DNA of 64,000 nucleotides from Pseudomonas arsenicoxydans (lineage in GTDB: Bacteria; Pseudomonadota; Gammaproteobacteria; Pseudomonadales; Pseudomonadaceae), in assembly GCF_006438915.1 (NCBI RefSeq), contig NZ_RCZE01000008.1, forward strand, positions 186,001-250,000, read 5' to 3'. Below are positions 17,198 through 24,043 of this stretch, piece by piece. The translations under genes and the position numbers were made by a program. The notes under the pieces were generated by a model. The model saw only the letters and a list, made by a program, of their open reading frames with translations. It was not told the DNA's origin and searched no databases. Each line of letters opens with the position of its first letter. Within the stretch, counting starts at the first letter, position 1.

Positions 17198-17284
17198 ACC
17201 AAAGCCTTAATTATCGCTCTGCTTATAGCCTACTCATTAGAAAACTTGTTTGCAACAGTATTAGTGGTCTTATAGATTTCTCGC
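17198..17284. promoter_or_regulatory. Immunity control region between cro-like and cI-like genes
   Basis: The 87-bp AT-rich gap must hold divergent promoters and operators. Visible elements are TTATAG and TATAAG hexamers suited to -10 boxes, and imperfect dyads around CTACTCATTAG (17230-17240) and ACTTGTTTGCAACAGT (17245-17260). The cI-like gene has no obvious Shine-Dalgarno sequence. Exact operator limits cannot be fixed by eye. Confidence 0.6.
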
Positions 17285-17923
17285 ATGAACCTAGCCCAGC
17301 GTCTAAAAAAAGCTCGTAAGCACGCCCACCTCTCCCAGACTGCGCTCGCAGCAGCTGCAGACGTTAAGCAGTCCATGATTTCTCAACTGGAGACTGGGGC
17401 ATCTCTTGCTAGCGCAAATATCGTGAGAATTGCCTTTGCCTGCGGAGTAAATCCAATGTGGCTTGCTGAGGGCGCGGGAGAGATGCTGCCGTCCTCTGAC
17501 GAAGCATCAAGTGTGTCCGCCTCCGACGGAAATTGGCCGATGTTCTCCTGGGAAATGATAGGAAGCATTAAGGACATCTCTGAGCTTAAGCTATTAAAAG
17601 CAACGGAGATGGTCCTAGGACCCGAGCGGGCTGTAGATGGCTTTGCTTTAAAGGTAAAAACACCAGCTATGACATCTCCCTATCCGGGAGAAAAATCTTA
17701 TCCCGTGGGCTGCACTATTTTTGTGAATCCACACAGGGCACCGTCTGAAGGGTCTCGCGTTGTTGTATCTCTTCCTGAACCTAGCGCGTACGATTTCAAG
17801 ACCTACTCTAGCGACGGAAATCGGCGTTTGTTGATCCCCATTAACCCTCAATACAAAGTCCACGAGATAACCCCCGACACGGTAATTCTTGGCGTCGTAA
17901 TGGGCACATATATCCCCGAATAG
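17285..17923 (+). CDS. CI-like phage repressor, S24 domain with Ser to Ala at the active site
   Basis: This 212-aa protein has an N-terminal HTH (ARKHAHLSQTALAAAADVKQ, residues 11-30, with SMISQLETG after it) and a LexA/S24 fold. In lambda CI the nucleophile lies in GNSM; here the aligned residues are TPAM, so Ala128 replaces Ser. The general base Lys is kept (YDFKTY, Lys172), and the LIPINPQYKV segment aligns well. The protein should bind operators but probably cannot self-cleave. Codon GCT at 17666-17668 is one change from TCT. Confidence 0.85.
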   Translation: MNLAQRLKKARKHAHLSQTALAAAADVKQSMISQLETGASLASANIVRIAFACGVNPMWLAEGAGEMLPSSDEASSVSASDGNWPMFSWEMIGSIKDISELKLLKATEMVLGPERAVDGFALKVKTPAMTSPYPGEKSYPVGCTIFVNPHRAPSEGSRVVVSLPEPSAYDFKTYSSDGNRRLLIPINPQYKVHEITPDTVILGVVMGTYIPE

Positions 17924-17942
17924 CTATCTACAAAACCTCAAT

Positions 17943-17969
17943 GCCTCGCAATCCGCGAGGCTTTTTTTT
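17943..17969 (+). terminator. Rho-independent terminator after cI-like gene
   Basis: A 7-bp perfect stem (GCCTCGC / GCGAGGC) with a 5-nt loop is followed by eight T. It lies 20 bp past the repressor stop and should separate the repressor transcript from the csrA region. Confidence 0.92.
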
Positions 17970-18402
17970 GACTAAAAAAACGCAAGTCCTCCAAACCTCT
18001 AGCTTTTGGCTTCAGGCCGGCCGCTTCTACGGGGCACAAAAATAATATTATTAGCATTCTTATTGACATGAAATATCGCCATGCTTATATTTCGTCCCGT
18101 CGCTGCAGCACGAAGTAAGACGATGCGACGACGCGGGACAACCAGAAATGCAGCAAGGTAGCGAGCCGAAGCCTCAATTCGGTACAGGAGATGCCTCACT
18201 CCCCCGGCGCAGCGTGGAGCCGTGAAAACCAAGAGTGTCAGAGGGCGAAGAGCCGCGACTGACTGTTGAGCCCTCAGGGCTCCCGAGCAAGACATCGCCT
18301 AGCCGGAGGTGGCGTGTAACCCCGGCCAGAAACACGGAACATTTCACTGATGCACCTGGCGACGGGTGCATTGGGAAATTAACCAAAGCAAGGAAATGGA
18401 AC
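17970..18402. other. 433-bp gene-free tract upstream of phage csrA, with GGA hairpins
   Basis: No convincing ORF was found. The plus strand contains hairpins at 18267-18281 (GAGCCC/GGGCTC) and 18350-18370 (TGCACC/GGTGCA), and a stem at 18295-18313 whose loop carries GGA. It also has GTACAGGA at about 18181, close to the known CsrA consensus, and AAGGAAATGGA over the csrA RBS. This could be a long csrA leader or a small RNA gene. The promoter is not identified. Confidence 0.45.
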
Positions 18403-18582
18403 ATGCTGATACTCACCCGAAAAACAGGCGAAACCATCAACATCGGCCACGACGTCCTGGTCACGGTGTTGGGCGTGCAAGGCCAGCAAGTCAGGATAGG
18501 TATCGCGGCACCGAAAGACGTCCAGGTGCACCGCGAGGAAATCTACCAGCGCATTCAGGCTGGCGGACACCAAAAGCAATAG
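18403..18582 (+). CDS. csrA: CsrA/RsmA family RNA-binding regulator carried by the prophage
   Basis: This 59-aa protein is a full-length CsrA: MLILTRKTGETINIGHDVLV, then VLGVQGQQVRIGIAAPKDVQ and VHREEIYQRI. The RNA-contact residues Leu4, Arg6, Val42 and Arg44 are present. CsrA dimers bind GGA in hairpin loops near ribosome sites and block or stabilise mRNAs. The RBS reads AAGGAAATGGA, itself CsrA-site-like, so autoregulation is plausible. Structured gene-free DNA flanks it on both sides. It could reprogramme host Gac/Rsm control. Confidence 0.92.
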   Translation: MLILTRKTGETINIGHDVLVTVLGVQGQQVRIGIAAPKDVQVHREEIYQRIQAGGHQKQ

Positions 18583-18640
18583 CTCGTCAACCAGTGCCAC
18601 GTCAGCCTGACTTTAACTGCCCGATCCTCTCAATCGAGAG

Positions 18641-18962
18641 CGCATCGGTGAGCTCTGACGCACAACGATTGTTGGATGGCTCGCCGCCATCGCCTCAGAG
18701 TTCACCGATGCGAAAGCATCTCCAACCCGCTCACGGCGGGCCGTCTGGATGACCGTAACGCGTAAGCCGGCAAGAGCGCGATGAACTATCACCGGCAGCT
18801 CAGGGCATCCAAACGAATCTCCGTTCTCGCAAGGGATTTCACGGCTCCTTGTGGGAAACATTCGTTTGGGTGTGACCTGGCACCCAACCTCAACCGCCTT
18901 CATACGTCGTCACCTTGCTGGATGAACCTTGCGGAAGTGTCTCTTCCGGTCAGGGTGGCGAC
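18641..18962 (+). ncRNA. Highly structured non-coding region downstream of csrA, candidate RNA
   Basis: Three composite stem-loops lie in the 421-nt gap between csrA and the next gene. The first closes with 18 bp (18641-18658 with 18695-18712, one G-U) and encloses CAAC-GATT-GTTG and GATGGC-TCGCC-GCCATC hairpins. The second has 13 bp (18806-18818 with 18860-18872, one G-U) enclosing a 7-bp hairpin. The third has 12 bp (18906-18917 with 18951-18962, two G-U) enclosing GGAAG-TGTCT-CTTCC. A simple CCCGC/GCGGG hairpin sits at 18726-18740. GGA triplets recur, several as GGATG. No U-tract is present. The strand is unproven. Confidence 0.5.
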
Positions 18963-19003
18963 CTATGCATTCGGCTTCTCAAATCTAGTCAATGGAGCAT
19001 CTC

Positions 19004-19225
19004 ATGGGCACTACGGAAATAACTTTCGACGCTGACACAGTCAACGTTTCAACCATCTCCGGGACTTCGGCAGATATGCGCGTTACAGCGGACGTGGATG
19101 TTCAAACGGTGCTCGAAAATTTCGAGGCCGCCGAGGTGCTGGAGCACATCAGCCGCGACGATTTCCTCGAAGCAATTGGCGAAGAGTACGTGCATGTGTA
19201 CTTCTGTATCGACGCTGACAAGTAA
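19004..19225 (+). CDS. Small acidic phage protein, unknown
   Basis: This 73-aa protein (MGTTEITFDADTVNVSTISG...) is strongly acidic with VLENFEAAEVLEHISRDDFL. ATG 19004 is preferred because GGAG lies 8 nt upstream; an earlier in-frame ATG at 18992 overlaps that RBS. It opens a run of small accessory genes. Acidity would suit a DNA-mimic or inhibitor, but that is speculation. Confidence 0.65.
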   Translation: MGTTEITFDADTVNVSTISGTSADMRVTADVDVQTVLENFEAAEVLEHISRDDFLEAIGEEYVHVYFCIDADK

Positions 19226-19235
19226 GGAACCAATT

Positions 19236-19433
19236 ATGGAAAACGCAAAACCTGACCGCGTCCAGTGCCCGCAGTGCAAAAACTGGTCGGACCCAGCCCA
19301 AATGACAGTCACAAAGATCTCGCGACGTGCCTACAGCAGACACACCGGCAAGCGCGAGACGCAGTATCAGCTCCTGACATTCTGCAAGAACTCGCCCTGT
19401 GCAACTCGCTATCAGCAAGGGGCTTTGGGCTAA
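19236..19433 (+). CDS. Small zinc-ribbon-like phage protein
   Basis: This 65-aa protein has CPQCKNW near its start and FCKNSPC near its end, a four-Cys layout that could bind one zinc. It is basic between the Cys pairs (KISRRAYSRHTGKRETQYQ). AAGGA precedes the ATG. It lies 10 bp after the previous gene. Function unknown. Confidence 0.65.
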   Translation: MENAKPDRVQCPQCKNWSDPAQMTVTKISRRAYSRHTGKRETQYQLLTFCKNSPCATRYQQGALG

Positions 19434-19457
19434 TTCCGGCCAGTTTGGGGAGAGTCT

Positions 19458-19718
19458 ATGCCAACCAGCTATGCAGACAGCGCACAAGCCCGAGAGTGGG
19501 ACAGGCGCTACGACGCTTGGGGGCGCGAGAAGAAAGCGCAACCCGAAGAGTTCCACGACTACGAAGCCGCAGAGCAGATGCGTTCGGAGGCATTGGAAGA
19601 ACGTGCAGAGCGCCAGCTGGCCGAGCGGAAGGCAAGTGCAAAGCGCATCAGTGCCGCCGTCGACAAGATAGGGGAGTTTTACGGATTGAAGGAGAAGCCG
19701 AATGATCCGGGGTCATGA
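19458..19718 (+). CDS. Small helical phage protein, unknown
   Basis: This 86-aa highly charged protein is mostly predicted helix (AEQMRSEALEERAERQLAER). GGGGAG precedes ATG 19458. Its end overlaps the next gene by 17 bp. No family was recognised. Confidence 0.6.
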   Translation: MPTSYADSAQAREWDRRYDAWGREKKAQPEEFHDYEAAEQMRSEALEERAERQLAERKASAKRISAAVDKIGEFYGLKEKPNDPGS

Positions 19719-19956
19719 CCTTTCAATACGAATGATCGAGCAGCAAATCGAGTGGATCGGTCAATCGTCCTTTCCAGAATCGAACACATGCGTCGGCATG
19801 ATCCAGGCAAACCTTGCTCATGGATTTATTGATCAGCGCGAGTCGCTTGAACTGACTGAGCGTGCTTACAACGCAGAGGAAGCTCGGCGTGTGGCACTTC
19901 ACCAACGAGATACGGCTGGCCGGCTAGCAGCCATCCAGTATGGAAAACCGTTATGA
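19702..19956 (+). CDS. Small phage protein, unknown
   Basis: This 84-aa protein (MIRGHDLSIRMIEQQIEWIG...) begins with AAGGAG 9 nt upstream inside the preceding gene. It is helical with an Arg-rich end, and its stop overlaps the next ATG. It belongs to the early accessory operon that leads to recT. Confidence 0.6.
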   Translation: MIRGHDLSIRMIEQQIEWIGQSSFPESNTCVGMIQANLAHGFIDQRESLELTERAYNAEEARRVALHQRDTAGRLAAIQYGKPL

Positions 19957-20159
19957 GTACTTCGCCAGTAAAAAGGCTGATTGACGAAATGGTTGATCAG
20001 CTGATTTCGGATCACCTGTCGCCATCCCGCGTCCCTCTTAATGAATCGCTGGGATTGCCTCGGGAAACGCTCGTGATGAACATTCCAATTCGCTTGGCGG
20101 TAACCATGCAAGGCGGACGTAAGCGGTTGGAGGTACGTCATGACCAAAGGTCAGCGTAG
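19953..20159 (+). CDS. Small phage protein, unknown
   Basis: This 68-aa protein (MSTSPVKRLIDEMVDQLISD...) starts at an ATGA overlap with the preceding stop, so translation is probably coupled. It ends inside the start of a small membrane peptide gene. No domain was recognised. Confidence 0.55.
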   Translation: MSTSPVKRLIDEMVDQLISDHLSPSRVPLNESLGLPRETLVMNIPIRLAVTMQGGRKRLEVRHDQRSA

Positions 20160-20259
20160 CCGCCGAACTGCCATTCGAGTTGCTTCAACCATCACCGGTC
20201 TGCTGTTCATAGGCATCATTTTTTTCGCCCCGGCAATCGGCGGCCTGATTACCCAATAA
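20140..20259 (+). CDS. Small membrane peptide (39 aa)
   Basis: ATG 20140 has GGAGG 6 nt upstream. The peptide has a basic start (MTKGQRSRRTAIRVAS) and one strong transmembrane helix (ITGLLFIGIIFFAPAIGGLI). It overlaps the previous gene by 20 bp. Good RBS, coupling and clear membrane character support a real gene. Confidence 0.6.
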   Translation: MTKGQRSRRTAIRVASTITGLLFIGIIFFAPAIGGLITQ

Positions 20260-20309
20260 TCCATTTCCCATTCAACAGCGCCTCGTTACGGATGGCGCGG
20301 AGTTTACTC

Positions 20310-21389
20310 ATGCCAAAAAATCAACAAGCTGCCACTGTCGTCGGCGAAGAAGTACAACCAGTTGAAGGCGTCAGCACCGCAACCGAAATCGCGGAATACA
20401 AACCGCTAGCCAAGGCCATGCAGGATCTCCAGATCCGTTTCAAAGATGTGGTATTTGACTGCGCGACCCCGAGAGGTTTGGGTGATGCGAAGTCAGCTCG
20501 GGCGGAAATTCGGGAAGTCCGGTACGCCATCCAGAATGCCGAAAAATCCGTGCTGGTGCCATACCAGGAAGCAGTGAAGGCAGCTCAAGCGAGGGTCACG
20601 GAAGTAAAGCAATTCGGCGAAGATTTGAAGACAAAGGTTCTTGCGCTAGAGGAGCCCATAGACGAGAAAATCAAGGCCAAGGAAAAAGCCGATAAGGAAG
20701 AAAAGGCGCGGAAAGAAGAGCTTGAGCGGGTTCGCATAGAGAATATCCAGACCAAGCTCTCTCGCTTCCGTGGGGTTGCCAGCGCATATGCTGCTCGCTC
20801 GTCAGAAGACATCGCGACGATTCTGGAAAGCGTGAAAGCCTCGGTGATTGATCCTGACGAGTATGGTGAATTCGAAGGTGAAGCGACAATCGCACGCGAT
20901 ACTGCGATTGGATCACTGGAGACTCTGCACACCCTTGCTGTGACCCGCGAAGCGGCTGATGCAAAAGCGAAGAAAGATGCAGCAGATCTCGAAGAACTGC
21001 GTCAACGACAGCAGCGCCTGGACGATGAAGCCGCCGAGCAACGACGCATTCAAGCAAAGCGTGACCAGGACGAACTGGATCGTCAGCGCGACGAATTGAA
21101 AGCCCAGCAGAAGAAGCTGGATGATCAAGCTGCTCAAAATCAGCGCGACCAGGACGAGTTGGCCCGCCTGCGTGCTCAGGCTGCTGCGCCTGCGACAGCT
21201 GTTCTTGACCCTGCCCCTATTGAGTACGTCGCGCCAGTCGCTCTCGAATTACCTGAAGCTCAGCCATGCACGACCACGACCACGACCGACTTCGGTATCA
21301 CAATGACCGAAATCGTCGACGTGGTCGCCGTCAGCTTCGACCTGAGTAACGACGAAGCTGAAGCTTTGATCCGACGCCTATTCGCCTGA
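20310..21389 (+). CDS. Coiled-coil phage protein upstream of recT
   Basis: This 359-aa protein has long charged helices (about residues 60-290), including the repeated heptad-like QRQQRLDDEAAEQRRIQAKR, and a short C-terminal domain (DFGITMTEIVDVVAVSFDLS). ATG 20310 is chosen for the GGAG upstream. Genes of this type often precede recT/exonuclease pairs. It could aid recombination or mimic host SbcC/RecF-type factors, but no family was identified. Confidence 0.7.
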   Translation: MPKNQQAATVVGEEVQPVEGVSTATEIAEYKPLAKAMQDLQIRFKDVVFDCATPRGLGDAKSARAEIREVRYAIQNAEKSVLVPYQEAVKAAQARVTEVKQFGEDLKTKVLALEEPIDEKIKAKEKADKEEKARKEELERVRIENIQTKLSRFRGVASAYAARSSEDIATILESVKASVIDPDEYGEFEGEATIARDTAIGSLETLHTLAVTREAADAKAKKDAADLEELRQRQQRLDDEAAEQRRIQAKRDQDELDRQRDELKAQQKKLDDQAAQNQRDQDELARLRAQAAAPATAVLDPAPIEYVAPVALELPEAQPCTTTTTTDFGITMTEIVDVVAVSFDLSNDEAEALIRRLFA

Positions 21390-21438
21390 CCTTCATCCGT
21401 ATATGCCGGTCACTTGATTGGCGTCAGGGACTTACTCC

Positions 21439-22443
21439 ATGAAAAACACCGAACAGCAATCGACAGCCGTGCAGGCATTCACCGAACCATCGCGCAATGC
21501 CGCGTCATTGATCCTTGATCCCGTCAGCATGAAAGCTATGACGGATCTCGCGGATCTGATGGCCAACGGCAAAACATCTCTACCGGCACACTTTCGAGGC
21601 AATTCCGCGGACTGCATGGCGATTATCATTCAGTCAATGCAGTGGCAGATGAACCCCTTCGCCGTCGCCCAAAAGACATACATCGTCAACGGTGGCCAGC
21701 TCAGCTACGAGGCGCAACTGATCAACGCGGTGATCACTTCACGCGCCCCAACCGAAGACCGCTTGAATTATGAGTGGTTTGGAGACTGGCCAAAAATCCT
21801 GGGCAACTTCCGCGTCTACAAGAGCGATAAAAAGAAGAACGAAGACGGCTCGACCAAGGAGTACCGCTATCCGAACTGGTCGATCGAGGATGAGAAAGGT
21901 TTGGGTATTCGTGTATGGGCAACGTTCAGAGGCGAAAGTAAACCTCGTGAGCTCGAAACCCTTCTCCTCCAGGCACGAACGCGGAACTCCACACTTTGGG
22001 CAGAAGACCCGAAACAACAGATCGCCTATCTTGCGACTAAAAAGTGGGCTCGCCTACATTGCCCTGATGTGATCCTCGGATGCTACACACCGGATGAATT
22101 CGATCCGAATTTCTACAGCGGAGAGGCACGCGAAATAAATCCTGATTCGACCGATTCGCAGCCTTCACAGTCCAGTCAACCGAAGGCCTCTCGCGACTAT
22201 TCCAACATCCGGGCTGCCAAGCCATCACCCGATGCTGATCAAGCTCTGGCTCAACTGCTGGAGATCGCAAAAGGACAAGACATCGAAGCCTATGCCGTGG
22301 CTTGGAGGGCGTTGACTCCCACCATGCGCGCCAGGGTTGGCAAGGAAGCGCACGAGCAACTGAAGGAAGTCGCCGCGACGGTAGATGCTGAATTCACCGA
22401 CATTCCCCACTCGAATTCTAGCGGTGTTGAGGTGGCCGAGTGA
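21439..22443 (+). CDS. recT: RecT family single-strand annealing protein
   Basis: This 334-aa protein matches RecT. It has LPAHFRGNSADCMAIIIQSM, QWQMNPFAVAQKTYIVNGGQ and LSYEAQLINAVITSRAP, and later LLLQARTRNSTLWAEDPKQQ followed by IAYLATKKWARLHCPDVILG. AGGGA precedes ATG 21439. RecT anneals ssDNA produced by the partner exonuclease encoded immediately downstream with a 4-bp overlap. The pair forms the phage Red-like recombination system. Confidence 0.92.
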   Translation: MKNTEQQSTAVQAFTEPSRNAASLILDPVSMKAMTDLADLMANGKTSLPAHFRGNSADCMAIIIQSMQWQMNPFAVAQKTYIVNGGQLSYEAQLINAVITSRAPTEDRLNYEWFGDWPKILGNFRVYKSDKKKNEDGSTKEYRYPNWSIEDEKGLGIRVWATFRGESKPRELETLLLQARTRNSTLWAEDPKQQIAYLATKKWARLHCPDVILGCYTPDEFDPNFYSGEAREINPDSTDSQPSQSSQPKASRDYSNIRAAKPSPDADQALAQLLEIAKGQDIEAYAVAWRALTPTMRARVGKEAHEQLKEVAATVDAEFTDIPHSNSSGVEVAE

Positions 22444-23102
22444 ACAGCAGATTGCAGGGCACTGAGCAATGGAACGCCGACCGGGTCGGTCGGGTAACAG
22501 CCAGCCGATTCAAGGATGTCATGGCATGGGGTAAGCCGGATAAACACGGCAAGCGCGAACCACAAAAAGCGCGCACCACATACATGCTTGAGTTGTGTTT
22601 TGAGCGGCTGTCTCAAAAACCAAAACACCAGGTCAAAAGCGCTTCAATGCGCTGGGGAACTGAGCAAGAGCCTTTTTCCCATGAGGCCTACGAGATGCTT
22701 ACGGGGAACATTGTCAACGCCAGCGGCTTCATCGCACATCCAAAATACGATTGGCTTGGCTGCTCCCCTGACGGCCTCGTAGATGCTGATGGAGGGGTTG
22801 AGAGCAAGTGTCCCTACAGCGAAGCAATTCACATCACAACATGGCTTGGCGGCATGCCAGAAGAGCACATGCCTCAGGTGCAAGGCTGCATGTTCGTCAC
22901 CGGCCGGAAATGGTGGGATTTTTTGTCGTTCGATCCACGTCAGGACGATGACTGCCAGCTCTACATTCAGACGATTTATCGCGATGAAACCTACTTGGAG
23001 AATCTGCACAAAGAGCTTGTGCAATTCAATTTGGAGTTGAGTCGCATGGTGGATGAGGTGGCCGACAGGGCGCGCATGCAAATGCAGCGACTTTCAGCAT
23101 GA
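22440..23102 (+). CDS. YqaJ-type phage exonuclease (lambda Exo / RecE partner)
   Basis: This 220-aa protein has the YqaJ fold: an N-terminal RVGRVTASRFKDVMAWG, the substrate region MRWGTEQEPFSHEAYEML and the PD-(D/E)XK core CSPDGLVDADGGVESKCPYS, with VQGCMFVTGRKWWDF after it. The start is GTG 22440, overlapping the recT stop. It should digest 5' strands and hand 3' ssDNA to RecT. Confidence 0.92.
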   Translation: MNSRLQGTEQWNADRVGRVTASRFKDVMAWGKPDKHGKREPQKARTTYMLELCFERLSQKPKHQVKSASMRWGTEQEPFSHEAYEMLTGNIVNASGFIAHPKYDWLGCSPDGLVDADGGVESKCPYSEAIHITTWLGGMPEEHMPQVQGCMFVTGRKWWDFLSFDPRQDDDCQLYIQTIYRDETYLENLHKELVQFNLELSRMVDEVADRARMQMQRLSA

Positions 23103-23125
23103 TAATTTCTAACTTTCTACCTCTA

Positions 23126-23320
23126 TCACAGACGAGGAACAATGCAGAACTCGCTGAGTTTTAGCGCAGCTTCATACACTTTACTTTCTAGCTCAAAAAA
23201 CACGACAACCTGATCGGAATTGAATGGAAAGTTAGTCTGTACGTATTCATCAACGGCGTGGTGCGCAACATTCCAAGCAACAATAAGGCGGTTCATTTCT
23301 GATCGCTCGGCAGCTGTCAT
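23126..23320 (-). CDS. Small antisense-oriented phage protein, unknown
   Basis: This 64-aa protein (MTAAERSEMNRLIVAWNVAH...) has GGAG just upstream of its ATG. It lies on the minus strand in a region where neighbouring genes are on the plus strand. Helical, weakly acidic. No family was recognised. Confidence 0.5.
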   Translation of the reverse strand: MTAAERSEMNRLIVAWNVAHHAVDEYVQTNFPFNSDQVVVFFELESKVYEAALKLSEFCIVPRL

Positions 23321-23449
23321 AGACTGCTCCTTGACCCGATAACAGACTTGTCATCTAGGAATAGCCCACCGAATACAGTTACGCCAATCCGCGACAATCA
23401 AAACCGCGACGAATCTGTCGGCACTACTACGCGACCTGAATCGCCTCAA

Positions 23450-23662
23450 CTATCGCTCTGAATGTTTCGCTGGAATCGCCAGCGTAAGGTCCTCTGACAG
23501 TTTCCCAAGCTTGCCGCGTAGACCTTTCAAAGCTTCTCTGCCGAAAAAAATCAGCCAAGTGCCGTCTGGCCGCTGCAGACAGCTAACAAAATAGGTTCCA
23601 ACCTCATCCTCAGTAAGTCCCGCAACTTCAGCGATCTCTTTGTATGTGGGCCTGCTGTACAT
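23450..23662 (-). CDS. Small phage protein, paralogue of the next upstream gene
   Basis: This 70-aa protein starts MYSRPTYKEIAEVAGLTEDE. ATG 23662 has AAAGGAG upstream and overlaps the stop of the neighbouring gene (TGATG). The start parallels MNSKPTNQQVADVLGITTDE of the upstream gene, and both then have a short beta-rich core. An HTH-like N-terminus is plausible but unproven. The pair looks like a tandem duplication. Confidence 0.6.
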   Translation of the reverse strand: MYSRPTYKEIAEVAGLTEDEVGTYFVSCLQRPDGTWLIFFGREALKGLRGKLGKLSEDLTLAIPAKHSER

Positions 23663-23907
23663 CAGTAATCTCCTTTCAAGCTTGACCGCCAAAATAGACG
23701 TTCTTCCTGTGGTAGCACGATGGTGCACGACAATGTCTTGGTGAGTTTGAGTCCACTGAGAATGTGCTCGGGAGTTTCAAGTGCAAAAGTCAGAACCCAG
23801 CCTCCCTGTATCGCCAACGCATTCATGTGGACGACAAAAGTTCGAACCTCATCCGTTGTGATTCCCAGTACGTCAGCAACCTGCTGATTAGTTGGCTTGC
23901 TATTCAT
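23662..23907 (-). CDS. Small phage protein, first of a paralogous pair
   Basis: This 81-aa protein starts MNSKPTNQQVADVLGITTDE with CAGGAG before the ATG. An N-terminal helix-turn-helix-like segment is followed by a hydrophobic core (NALAIQGGWVLTFALETPEH). It is encoded opposite to the recombination operon, as inserted accessory genes often are. Function unknown. Confidence 0.6.
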   Translation of the reverse strand: MNSKPTNQQVADVLGITTDEVRTFVVHMNALAIQGGWVLTFALETPEHILSGLKLTKTLSCTIVLPQEERLFWRSSLKGDY

Positions 23908-24043
23908 TTTTGCACTCCTGTCACGCGAGATCCCGAGTACTCAATTCAATAGCCCACAAACATTAAACGTGCCACTGCGTCCGTCGTCGGAGGGCAGTGG
24001 CGTGCACGCCAGTTGGCATTCCACTTCTGCAGGACAATGCACC

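Noticed and set aside
18613..18903. 96-codon minus-strand ORF across the csrA-downstream stem-loops
   Set aside because: No RBS and no recognised family. The nested stems explain the sequence pattern better, though it is kept as an alternative in the finding.
23320..23450. Gap between minus-strand small genes
   Set aside because: Looked for tRNA, repeats and ORFs; nothing supportable.
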